From the NCBI GenBank assembly GCA_016872385.1, contig VGZV01000021.1:1-44767 (forward strand): a DNA stretch of 44,767 nt, written 5' to 3'. Under the pieces are notes generated by a model, which made no database searches, was not told where the DNA came from, and saw only the letters and a program-made list of their open reading frames with translations. The DNA is from SAR202 cluster bacterium. Its GTDB lineage: Bacteria > Chloroflexota > Dehalococcoidia > Lucifugimonadales > UBA3495. The position numbers and the translations under genes were made by a program. Of the stretch, positions 38,651-44,767 are shown in pieces (the first letter of the stretch is position 1; every line of letters starts with the position of its first letter).

Positions 38651-39085
38651 GTGGTCACGGAAAGCCAGAAGCCTTATTTAAAGTACGCAGTGTTTTGCCG
38701 GGATGCTGAAGAAGGCCCAGATGGGACTCTGACCATCGGAGGCGTGGTGGACCTGCTGGATATGCCTGCGCCGGAGACCGTTGTGGGCGCTGGGCGTCCC
38801 GCCATGGCCCACGTGGAGTTGCAGCTTGCGTTTTGTATTGGCGGCGCATCTCCAGGCCCCCACCGCCTGATGGTGGGCGTTAAAGCTCCTGGCCTGCCCT
38901 TGGAGCCTCCGCCGCCCCAGTTGATAGACTGGGAAGAGGGAATCGTGTTCCAGCGGTGGATCAAAGCTTTCCGAATCCCAGTCCAGCGCCCCGGCCTGCA
39001 CGTGGCGGCCATCTTGCTGGACGGCCTCCCCCTGGGCGAGGCCAGCTTCCTGGTCCGTTTCAAGCCTGCGGCCTCTGCCGCCTGA
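38651..39085 (+). CDS. Hypothetical protein, DUF6941-like
   Basis: A 144-residue soluble protein resembling the DUF6941 family: it opens with KPYLKYAVFCRDAEEGPDG, then a beta-rich core (HVELQLAFCIGG, HRLMVGVKAP), and FRIPVQRPGLHVAAILLDG. Function unknown. It starts at GTG 38651 with GGGGAG upstream. It is a lone gene before the tandem binding-protein genes. Confidence 0.72.
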   Translation: MVTESQKPYLKYAVFCRDAEEGPDGTLTIGGVVDLLDMPAPETVVGAGRPAMAHVELQLAFCIGGASPGPHRLMVGVKAPGLPLEPPPPQLIDWEEGIVFQRWIKAFRIPVQRPGLHVAAILLDGLPLGEASFLVRFKPAASAA

Positions 39086-39127
39086 CCCGCCGCTCCGGGT
39101 TTCTGTGACAAAATTCGTAGCGTATCC

Positions 39128-39156
39128 TTGAAATTTCGTCGCCAAGCATGTATGAT
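39128..39156 (+). promoter_or_regulatory. Predicted promoter of the first solute-binding protein gene
   Basis: TTGAAA (39128-39133), 17 bp, TATGAT (39151-39156). The start would be near 39163, so the ATG codons at 39152 and 39155 fall inside the -10 box and are unlikely to be translation starts. Confidence 0.55.
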
Positions 39157-39194
39157 GTCCGACGCATTCTGCAAACTGGAGGATCATATACGTC

Positions 39195-40981
39195 TTGGCT
39201 TCCACTGGAAAACTGCGCTGATGGGCGTGGTAGCTGTTTCTGGGTTGCTGGCCGTGGCCTGCGGAGCTGCCGCCACCGCTACCCCTGCGCCCACTACAGC
39301 GCCTGCGCCCACAACTGGCGCAACCAACACTCCGGTGCCCATTCCGCCCACTCCCACTGCCGGACCTACGGTAACTCCTCGCCCCACCAGCATCGTATCG
39401 GCCAAGGACACTGTGGTGCTGGTGCTGGGCACCGAGCCAGTACAGCTCCACTCTTTCCTAAGCATCGGCAGCAGCCTGGATGGCGCCGTCACCCGCGACA
39501 ACCTGGTGGACCCCCTAACCTATTCGTCTGGTGACGACCGGCGCATCATCCCCACCAGTGCGTCGGAAAGCTGGAAGCAGCTGGCCCCGGATACTTGGCA
39601 GTTTGAGTTGCGCAAGGGCGTCAAGTTCCAGAACGGCGAAGCCTGGAATGCCCAGGCCGCCTTGCCCTCCCTGGCCTTCCAGGGCGTCGGCGGCAACGCT
39701 AACTACAGTTATCCCTACACGGGCGCTTACACGGCGGAGGCTGCTGGCGAGTACACCGTCAACATCAAGTGCGCTGCGGCCTGCCCCATTTTCCCCAACA
39801 CCTCCATATTTTTGAACTTTGAGGCCCCCGGATACCTGGCAGAAAAGCCCAACGTGCAAGACCGCGCCAGGACCGTAGTAGGCTTTGGTGCGTACAAACT
39901 GACCAAATGGGAGCCTGGCGTCGCCATCAACATGGAGGCTTATCAGGACTACGTCCCTGCCGGCACCAACTACGAGTTCCAAAAACCCCTGATTAAGAAC
40001 GTCAAATGGGTGTTCCGTGGCGAGACCACGGTGATGGCCGCCATGATCAAGCAAGGTGAGGCCGACATGGCCTGGGACGCCGGTGTGGACACCATCAAGG
40101 CCCTGCCCAAGGAGATGATCAAGACCGGCAGCTCTGCCGAGCTTCTGGCCTTCACAGTTAACACGCTGTGGCACCCGGAGTTGAAGAAGCTCAAGGTGCG
40201 CCAGGCCCTGGTGGCCGCCGTCAACTGCAAGGAGATTGTGGACACCGTTTACTCCGGCGCCACCAAGTGCCGCGGCAACATCATCTGGCCGGGCGTCATT
40301 GGCGCCACGGTGGAGAACACTGCCCCCTACGAATACAATCCCGCCAAGGCCAAGCAACTGCTGGCTGAGGCTGGCTACGACCCCAAGAACGTCATCAAGA
40401 TTACCGGCCGGGCCACCCGCATTCCCAAGCAGGTTGAAATTTACGAGGCCATCCATGCTTACGCCAAGGCCGCCGGCATTAACATGGAAATCAACGTGGT
40501 GGAGCCGGGAGTCCGGAACACCATCAACCTGTGCGGCATCGGAAGAGCTGTTGGCGAGGTGCTGACCGAGCGCGGCAAGCAAGCCGCCAACACTTCCGCT
40601 GCAACCCTGGAAGAGTTCAAGGCTGCGGTGGACAAAGGCGGCGCTCAGTGCGTCACCGGCCACCTGATTGAAAATGAGCCTTCCAATGAGACCCTGGACT
40701 ATGGCCGCCAGGTGGGTCGGTACTTGAACTGCTCCTTTGCTGCCTCCCTGGTGTGTGACCCCAGTCCCGGCGGCATCCAGGAGCAGATTGCTCCCGCCCT
40801 GGCGGCGGCTGGCGCCGATCGCCAGGCCAAGCTGGGCGCGCTGGCCGACCGGATGCACAACGACGTGCTGTTCTTCCCCATGTTTGAGCTGCCCGTGGTT
40901 TATGCGGTTAATCCCAAGCTCAACTGGAAGTCCCGGTATGACGGACGCACCCGCGTGCAGAGCATGTGGTTCAGCCGGTAA
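39195..40981 (+). CDS. Solute-binding lipoprotein (extracellular family 5), copy 1, start disturbed by a likely one-base deletion
   Basis: A family 5 (peptide/nickel/oligopeptide-type) binding lipoprotein of about 595 residues. A hydrophobic segment leads to the lipobox LAVAC, then a Thr/Pro-rich linker (ATPAPTTAPAPTTGATNT), then the binding fold with WKQLAPDTWQFELRKGVKF and YNPAKAKQLLAEAGYDPKN. The in-frame ATGs at 39152/39155 precede an acidic, atypical leader and lie in the promoter. GGAGGAT (39178) points instead to TTG 39195, which is one frame off; an extra A in AAAA at 39209-39212 would give MASTGKTALMGVVAVSGLLA joined to the lipobox. No transporter genes are adjacent. It is paralogous to the next gene. 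Confidence 0.86.
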
Positions 40982-41014
40982 CCAGGCATCACATATAACC
41001 AGTCAGGACACCTT

Positions 41015-41049
41015 CAGGAGGCAGGCCCCAAACCTGCCTCCTGGTTTTT
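41015..41049 (+). terminator. Strong intrinsic terminator after binding protein 1
   Basis: CAGGAGGCAGG pairs perfectly with CCTGCCTCCTG around a 7-nt loop, followed by GTTTTT. Confidence 0.9.
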
Positions 41050-41087
41050 GCCTGCCGCCCTGCATAGCTTATTCATTTACACCATTG

Positions 41088-41162
41088 TAGTAGGGGCGCA
41101 CCTGCATGTGCGCCCAGGGTAGAATCCTTGCTGCAGGGCAGACACATAGGTCTGCCCCTACC
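41088..41162. repeat. GTAGGGGC-family double hairpin between the two binding-protein genes
   Basis: GGGCGCAC-CTGCAT-GTGCGCCC is followed by GGGCAGAC-ACATAG-GTCTGCCC and CCTAC. The second hairpin is the inverted copy of those at 14141 and 26156. Confidence 0.8.
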
Positions 41163-41205
41163 GTCATCGAGAACGAATCAATCCTGCTGCCGCCCTGCGG
41201 CTTAG

Positions 41206-41234
41206 TTGCATTTCCGGAAGGCACAGTGTATTCT
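41206..41234 (+). promoter_or_regulatory. Predicted promoter of binding protein 2
   Basis: TTGCAT (41206-41211), 17 bp, TATTCT (41229-41234), 30 bp before the ATG. Confidence 0.5.
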
Positions 41235-41263
41235 CCCTGGAGATTTGTTTTCAGGAGGAGTAC

Positions 41264-43039
41264 ATGGTCCTGAAATGCCTGGCTAAACATGGACTAGCCA
41301 GCCTGGTCTTGCTGGTGACCGGTCTGGCAGTGGCTTGCGGCGCGGCGGCCACCGCCACTCCAGCGGGCACCAAGGCTCCAGTGCCCACCAACACCCCCGT
41401 TTTTGTTGCGCCCACGGCCATACCTGTCCAGGCCCCCACCGCCACCCCGCTGCCCACGGCGCTGGTGTCCGCCAGGGACAGCATTACCCTGGTGGTGAAC
41501 GAGGAGCCGTTGCGCATGAGTCCCTTCGCCACCCAGGGCGGCATCGCCGCCTCGGTGGGCCATGATAATAACTCGGACCCGCTGGTCTGGCGCGCTGCCG
41601 ACGACCTGCGCGCCGTGCCCACCACTGCCTCTGAGGGTTGGAAGCAAATGGGGCCAGACATCTGGCGTTTCAACCTGCGGAAGGGCGTGAAATTCCACAA
41701 TGGCGAGCCTTGGAACGCTCAAGCGGCCATGCCGTCCCTGGACTATCAAGGGGTGGGCAACAACGACAACCGCAGCTACTCCAACACCGGCGGCTTTAAG
41801 GCCGCGCTGGTGGATGACTACACCATAGACATCAAGTGCGACCAGGCCTGCCCCATTTTGCCTGACACCGGCTTCTTCCTGCAGTTCAGCGCTCCCAAGT
41901 TCATGGCCGCCGCCACCAAGGAGCAGTTTGAGCGGGGCATCCAGGGCCTGGGACCCTACAAGCTGGTGAAGTGGGATCCAGGCGTCTCCATCACTCAGGA
42001 AGCCAACGCCGACTACGTGCCGGCGGGCAGCTACGAGTTTCAGAAGCCGCTGATTAAGAACGTCAAGTGGGTGTGGCGCGGCGAGCCTACGGTAATGACT
42101 GCCATGATCCAGGCCGGCGAGGCGGACATGGCCTGGGACACCGGCGTGGACTCCATTAAAGTCCTGAAGAAAGAGCAGATGAAGTCCGGCAGCTCCGCCG
42201 AAGTGTACATTTTCTGGATTAATACCCTGTGGCACCCGGAACTGAAGAAGGCAAAGGTCCGCCAGGCCATGGCTGCTGCGGTTAACTGCAAGGAGATTGT
42301 GGACGCTCTGTACGGCGGCCTGACCCCTTGCCGGGGCAGCACTGTCTGGCCCGGCGTCACGGGGGCTACGACGGAGAACACCAAGCCCTACGGATACAAC
42401 CCCACCCGGGCCAAGCAGTTGCTGGCCGAGGCTAACTACGACCCCAAGAACGTTATCAAGCTCACTGGCCGGGCCAACCGCATCCCCAAGCAGCAGGAAG
42501 TGTACGAGTCGGTGCAGGCTTACCTCAAGGCGGTGGGCATGAACGTGGAAATCAACGTGGTGGAAGCCTCTGTGCGCAACTCCCTGCGCCAGTGCGCCAT
42601 TGGCACGGCGGTCAACGAAGTAGTCGCCGCCCGGGGCGCAGACCCCAAGACCACTAAAGCAACCCGTGAGGATATGCAGGCAGCCTTGGACAAGGGCGGG
42701 GCCAAGTGCCCCACCGGTGACATGATTGAAACGCCCATCTCCAGCGAGACCCTGGACTTTGGCCGCAACGCCCTCTACTACCTGAACTGCGTTCGGCCCC
42801 AGTCCTTTGTTTGCGACCCCAGTGCCGGCGGGCTCCAGGACCAGCTGGAACCGGCCCTAGCGGCCAGCGGCGCGGAACGGCAGAAGTTGCTGGCGGCCAT
42901 GAACCAGCGCGCCCATGATGACGTGCTGTTCTTGACCCTGTTTGACCTGCCGGTGATTTACGCGGTCAACGCCAAGTTGCAGTACACGCCGCGCTTTGAC
43001 CGCCGCGTGCGCGTCAACACCATGTGGTTCAAGCCCTAA
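41264..43039 (+). CDS. Solute-binding lipoprotein (extracellular family 5), copy 2
   Basis: A 591-residue family 5 binding lipoprotein. The signal runs MVLKCLAKHGLASLVLLV to the lipobox GLAVAC with the acylated Cys at 25, then a Thr/Pro linker (ATATPAGTKAPVPTNTPVFV). WKQMGPDIWRFNLRKGVKFH, FQKPLIKNVKWVWRGEP and YNPTRAKQLLAEANYDPKNV match copy 1 almost block for block. The start has AGGAGGAG. It has its own promoter and terminator. With no permease or ATPase nearby it is an orphan receptor, perhaps serving a transporter elsewhere. The pair arose by tandem duplication. Confidence 0.94.
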   Translation: MVLKCLAKHGLASLVLLVTGLAVACGAAATATPAGTKAPVPTNTPVFVAPTAIPVQAPTATPLPTALVSARDSITLVVNEEPLRMSPFATQGGIAASVGHDNNSDPLVWRAADDLRAVPTTASEGWKQMGPDIWRFNLRKGVKFHNGEPWNAQAAMPSLDYQGVGNNDNRSYSNTGGFKAALVDDYTIDIKCDQACPILPDTGFFLQFSAPKFMAAATKEQFERGIQGLGPYKLVKWDPGVSITQEANADYVPAGSYEFQKPLIKNVKWVWRGEPTVMTAMIQAGEADMAWDTGVDSIKVLKKEQMKSGSSAEVYIFWINTLWHPELKKAKVRQAMAAAVNCKEIVDALYGGLTPCRGSTVWPGVTGATTENTKPYGYNPTRAKQLLAEANYDPKNVIKLTGRANRIPKQQEVYESVQAYLKAVGMNVEINVVEASVRNSLRQCAIGTAVNEVVAARGADPKTTKATREDMQAALDKGGAKCPTGDMIETPISSETLDFGRNALYYLNCVRPQSFVCDPSAGGLQDQLEPALAASGAERQKLLAAMNQRAHDDVLFLTLFDLPVIYAVNAKLQYTPRFDRRVRVNTMWFKP

Positions 43040-43072
43040 GGCTACCAGCAAAGGTTGCACACTAAGCCGCTT

Positions 43073-43114
43073 GGCGAGGGGGTCCTGAATACCAGGGCCC
43101 CCTCGCCGCGTTTT
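43073..43114 (+). terminator. Strong intrinsic terminator after binding protein 2
   Basis: A 15-bp stem (GGCGAGGGGGTCCTG with CAGGGCCCCCTCGCC, one U-G) with loop AATAC, then GCGTTTT. Confidence 0.9.
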
Positions 43115-43124
43115 GGGATGGTCA

Positions 43125-43154
43125 TTGAACCACGTGCTCTCCCCTGACTATAAT
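43125..43154 (+). promoter_or_regulatory. Predicted promoter of the desulforedoxin-like pair
   Basis: TTGAAC (43125-43130), 18 bp, and a perfect TATAAT (43149-43154). The start would be near 43161. Confidence 0.7.
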
Positions 43155-43188
43155 GTTGGTCAATGCTAATGGCTTGGGAGATACTCAG

Positions 43189-43308
43189 TTGGCAAGTGAG
43201 ACGGGCAAACGGTACGTGTGCGGCAAGTGTGGAGCGGAATTTATCGTCACCAAAGGTGGCGCTGGTTCCCTGGTTTGCTGCGGCCAGCCCATGCAGCTTA
43301 AACGGTAG
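43189..43308 (+). CDS. Desulforedoxin-like iron-binding mini-protein 1
   Basis: A 39-residue protein with the desulforedoxin/desulfoferrodoxin-N pattern: KRYVCGKCGAEFIVTKGG, then SLVCCGQPM. The four Cys (CxxC ... CC) would bind one iron in a rubredoxin-like FeS4 site. It starts at TTG 43189 with GGGAG upstream; ATG 43153 in the same frame lies inside the -10 box and is rejected. It is too short for ordinary gene calling. It forms an operon with the next gene, 31 bp downstream. It probably acts in one-electron transfer or oxidative defence. Confidence 0.82.
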   Translation: MASETGKRYVCGKCGAEFIVTKGGAGSLVCCGQPMQLKR

Positions 43309-43339
43309 CCAGCAGCTACAGGAACAGGGGAGCAACTAA

Positions 43340-43483
43340 ATGGCTAATCAACTGGGCAAGCGTTACCAGTGCGCCAAATGTGGCAGCAGCGTGCTCTGCA
43401 CTAAAGCAGGCCAAGGTGTCATCCACTGCTGTGAAGTGGAAATGGAGTTGCAGCAACCCCGCAAGCTGCCTTCTTCGGATTGA
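43340..43483 (+). CDS. Desulforedoxin-like iron-binding mini-protein 2
   Basis: A 47-residue paralogue of the previous gene: LGKRYQCAKCGSSVLCTKAG followed by VIHCCEVEMEL. It has the same CxxC and CC ligands plus one extra Cys (VLC) between them. AGGGGAG lies before ATG 43340. The tail (QQPRKLPSSD) is longer than in copy 1. Tandem non-identical copies suggest heterodimers or diverged roles. Confidence 0.8.
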   Translation: MANQLGKRYQCAKCGSSVLCTKAGQGVIHCCEVEMELQQPRKLPSSD

Positions 43484-43566
43484 TTGGTTCCTGGGGCGTG
43501 ACCTTGCCGGCGATCGGCTTAGGGCCTTGCCAGACGCTAATAGCTTGGTCAAGAGTGCCTGCGCAT

Positions 43567-43626
43567 GGTGAGCTTGCCGAACCAGAAGCGGGGAAAACGG
43601 CGCATTCTGAGCTTGGCGAAAGAAGG
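43567..43626. repeat. Degenerate copy of the GAGC-TTGTCGAAGG repeat
   Basis: GGTGAGCTTGCCGAACC at 43567-43583 and TTCTGAGCTTGGCGAAAG at 43605-43622 are diverged forms of the arms seen at 13189 and 21112. The rest of 43484-43762 shows no gene. Confidence 0.5.
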
Positions 43627-43762
43627 CGCATTCAGGGCCCTTCAGTGTTTCAACTAGCCGAAGGGTTCACCACATGCCGGAATTGCCACAGGCCATCCAA
43701 GTCTGTGCAGCGGATAAATGTATCCTGTGGCCCCGCTAAGGCCTGGTTCCAGGACGCCCCCG

Positions 43763-44587
43763 TTAGGCAGTGACCAGTACAGCCGGTGCAGCCGGGCTGG
43801 GCGCCGCCGCCGCAACTTCGGGCAGCGCCAACGCCAGCCGGATAGTAGTTCCTTTGCCGGGAGTGCTGGAAATCGAGGTTTCAGCTCCAATGGCCTGGGC
43901 ATAGTCCCGCAGTCCCAAGAGCCCCAGTCCTGCGGATACGCTGGCGGGGTCAAAGCCGCGCCCATCATCCATCACTGCCAGTACAAGCCGGTTTGAAACG
44001 TCCACACCAAGGCTGACCTGGGCCTTGGTGGCCTGAGCGTGTTTCAGAATGTTGGTCAACGCCTCTTCCGCTACCCGGTAAAACCCCAAACGCAGCTTCT
44101 CCGGCAGGCCGTGTCCTTCCGGTCCTTCCAACGCCCCAATCTCGGCGCCGATTTTGAGGTCCAGGTCAATTACGGGCTTGAAGCGGTCTGCCAGGCTTTG
44201 TAGGGCGGGCGCCAGACCAATTTTGATGATTGCCGGATAAAGCTGCCGGCTCACTTGCCGCAAGTCCTCGTCCTGGATGTGCTTGAGTTCCTCTTGAATT
44301 CGTTCCAGCATTCGGTAGGCGGCGCCGGGGTCCCTGCGCAAAGTCTTTTGGCAAAGGCTAATGGATATGGAAAGCGCCACCAATTTGGACTGGACGTGGC
44401 CGTGCAGGTAGTCTGCCATCTCCCGGCGCAAAGCTTCTTGTACCGCCACCAGGCGCCGGGAAACCTCTTCCGAGGACTGAACGGGCGCTTTGGCGTCGTC
44501 CCGGGCTGGCTGGGTTAGCTTTGTTAGAGAACCTCGGGTGCGCAGAATGCGGTGCAAAAGGAGACCGGCCCTAGAGAGTGTCGTCAA
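43763..44587 (-). CDS. NarL/DegS-type sensor histidine kinase, possibly 5'-truncated
   Basis: A 274-residue soluble kinase. The HisKA_3 helix is REMADYLHGHVQSKLVALS, with His as phospho-acceptor in place of the usual ELHDG context. The ATPase has RVAEEALTNILKHAQATKAQ (N box), MDDGRGFDPAS and SAGLGLLGLRDYAQAIGA. There is no membrane helix or obvious sensor domain. The only upstream start is TTG 44587, with no ribosome site, and an IS5-type transposase begins 56 bp away on the other strand, so the true N-terminus may have been lost. No response regulator is in the window. Confidence 0.85.
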   Translation of the reverse strand: MTTLSRAGLLLHRILRTRGSLTKLTQPARDDAKAPVQSSEEVSRRLVAVQEALRREMADYLHGHVQSKLVALSISISLCQKTLRRDPGAAYRMLERIQEELKHIQDEDLRQVSRQLYPAIIKIGLAPALQSLADRFKPVIDLDLKIGAEIGALEGPEGHGLPEKLRLGFYRVAEEALTNILKHAQATKAQVSLGVDVSNRLVLAVMDDGRGFDPASVSAGLGLLGLRDYAQAIGAETSISSTPGKGTTIRLALALPEVAAAAPSPAAPAVLVTA

Positions 44588-44642
44588 ATAAGGAGGGTAA
44601 CACTGCTACGAGATTTGGCTGAAGATTCAGTAAACTGGCAGG

Positions 44643-44767
44643 ATGACAGCATCCCATCGTCGCCATGACATCTCAGATCGGGTTTGGGAATTATTAGAAC
44701 CCCATTTGCCTGGGGAGCGGGGTAAGGTGGGCAGGCCGGCCTTCGACAACCGCCGGTTCTTGAACGG
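44643..44767 (+). mobile_element. IS5-family transposase, N-terminal part, cut by window end
   Basis: 41 codons beginning MTASHRRHDISDRVWELLEP, then HLPGERGKVGRPAFDNRRFL. This is the N-terminus of IS5-group (DUF4096-type) transposases. The left end of the element probably lies between 44588 and 44640, but no inverted repeat can be confirmed without the right end. Confidence 0.85.

Noticed and set aside
43153..43188. Upstream ATG for the first desulforedoxin-like gene
   Set aside because: It lies inside the predicted TATAAT box, before the transcription start.
1..44767. CRISPR arrays, tRNA or rRNA genes
   Set aside because: No regularly spaced repeats or tRNA/rRNA-like folds were recognised in the gaps; repeats found are dispersed palindromes.

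Overview
This is a GC-rich, densely coding bacterial window. Several features fit Chloroflexota, most likely a free-living Dehalococcoidia/SAR202-type lineage: lipoproteins with long Thr/Pro-rich linkers after the lipobox, single-copy housekeeping genes mixed with an LLM flavin monooxygenase, a CaiB-type CoA transferase, a GlcD-type FAD oxidase and a sulfite-oxidase-like protein, and many short palindromic intergenic repeats. This placement is inference from gene content; there is no rRNA or other phylogenetic marker in the window. I saw no tRNA, rRNA or CRISPR array.

Layout. 1-5.6 kb: a partial C-terminus, a DUF429 protein, a small cupin, then mutS followed by a DUF2851 gene on the minus strand. 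6-13 kb (minus): an NADH-dehydrogenase-like electron-transfer operon, nuoE-nuoF-(unknown membrane-anchored protein)-nuoG, followed by a ferredoxin-NADP reductase-like gene. Its promoter carries a palindrome at the transcription start. 13.4-14.0 kb (minus): a DsbA/FrnE-family thiol oxidoreductase whose first redox cysteine codon is TGA, followed by a SECIS-like hairpin. This is a selenoprotein candidate that ordinary gene calling would truncate. 14.2-16.9 kb (plus): gatB, secG and a SAM hydrolase (DUF62). 17.3-22.4 kb (plus): an E1-alpha/E1-beta 2-oxoacid dehydrogenase pair split by a small nuclease-like/DUF2283 gene pair, then an NHL-repeat protein, a MITE-like element and an LLM monooxygenase.

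22.4-25.1 kb (minus): an operon of rpiB, an alpha/beta hydrolase, a signal-less NMT1/THI5-like protein and a second small-protein/DUF2283 pair. 25.4-28.9 kb (plus): a HAD hydrolase, a frameshifted hybrid histidine kinase and a cyclophilin. 29.6-34.7 kb (minus): yacL-type PIN/TRAM gene, ispD, ispF, cysS and a GlcD-type oxidase, tightly packed with ATGA overlaps. 34.8-44.8 kb: asparaginase, sulfite-oxidase-like protein, CoA transferase, a DUF6941-like protein, two tandem paralogous solute-binding lipoproteins with clear terminators, two tandem desulforedoxin-like mini-proteins, a sensor kinase, and the start of an IS5-family transposase at the window edge.

The highlights are the Sec-type UPWC oxidoreductase with its hairpin, the unknown protein inside the nuo-like operon, the repeated DUF2283 pair (one copy translationally coupled into the E1 operon), the twin desulforedoxins, and several dispersed palindromic or MITE-like repeat families. 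Two genes (the hybrid kinase and the first solute-binding protein) look one base short in a homopolymer. That may be sequencing error, and the same caution applies to the single-base stop codons.
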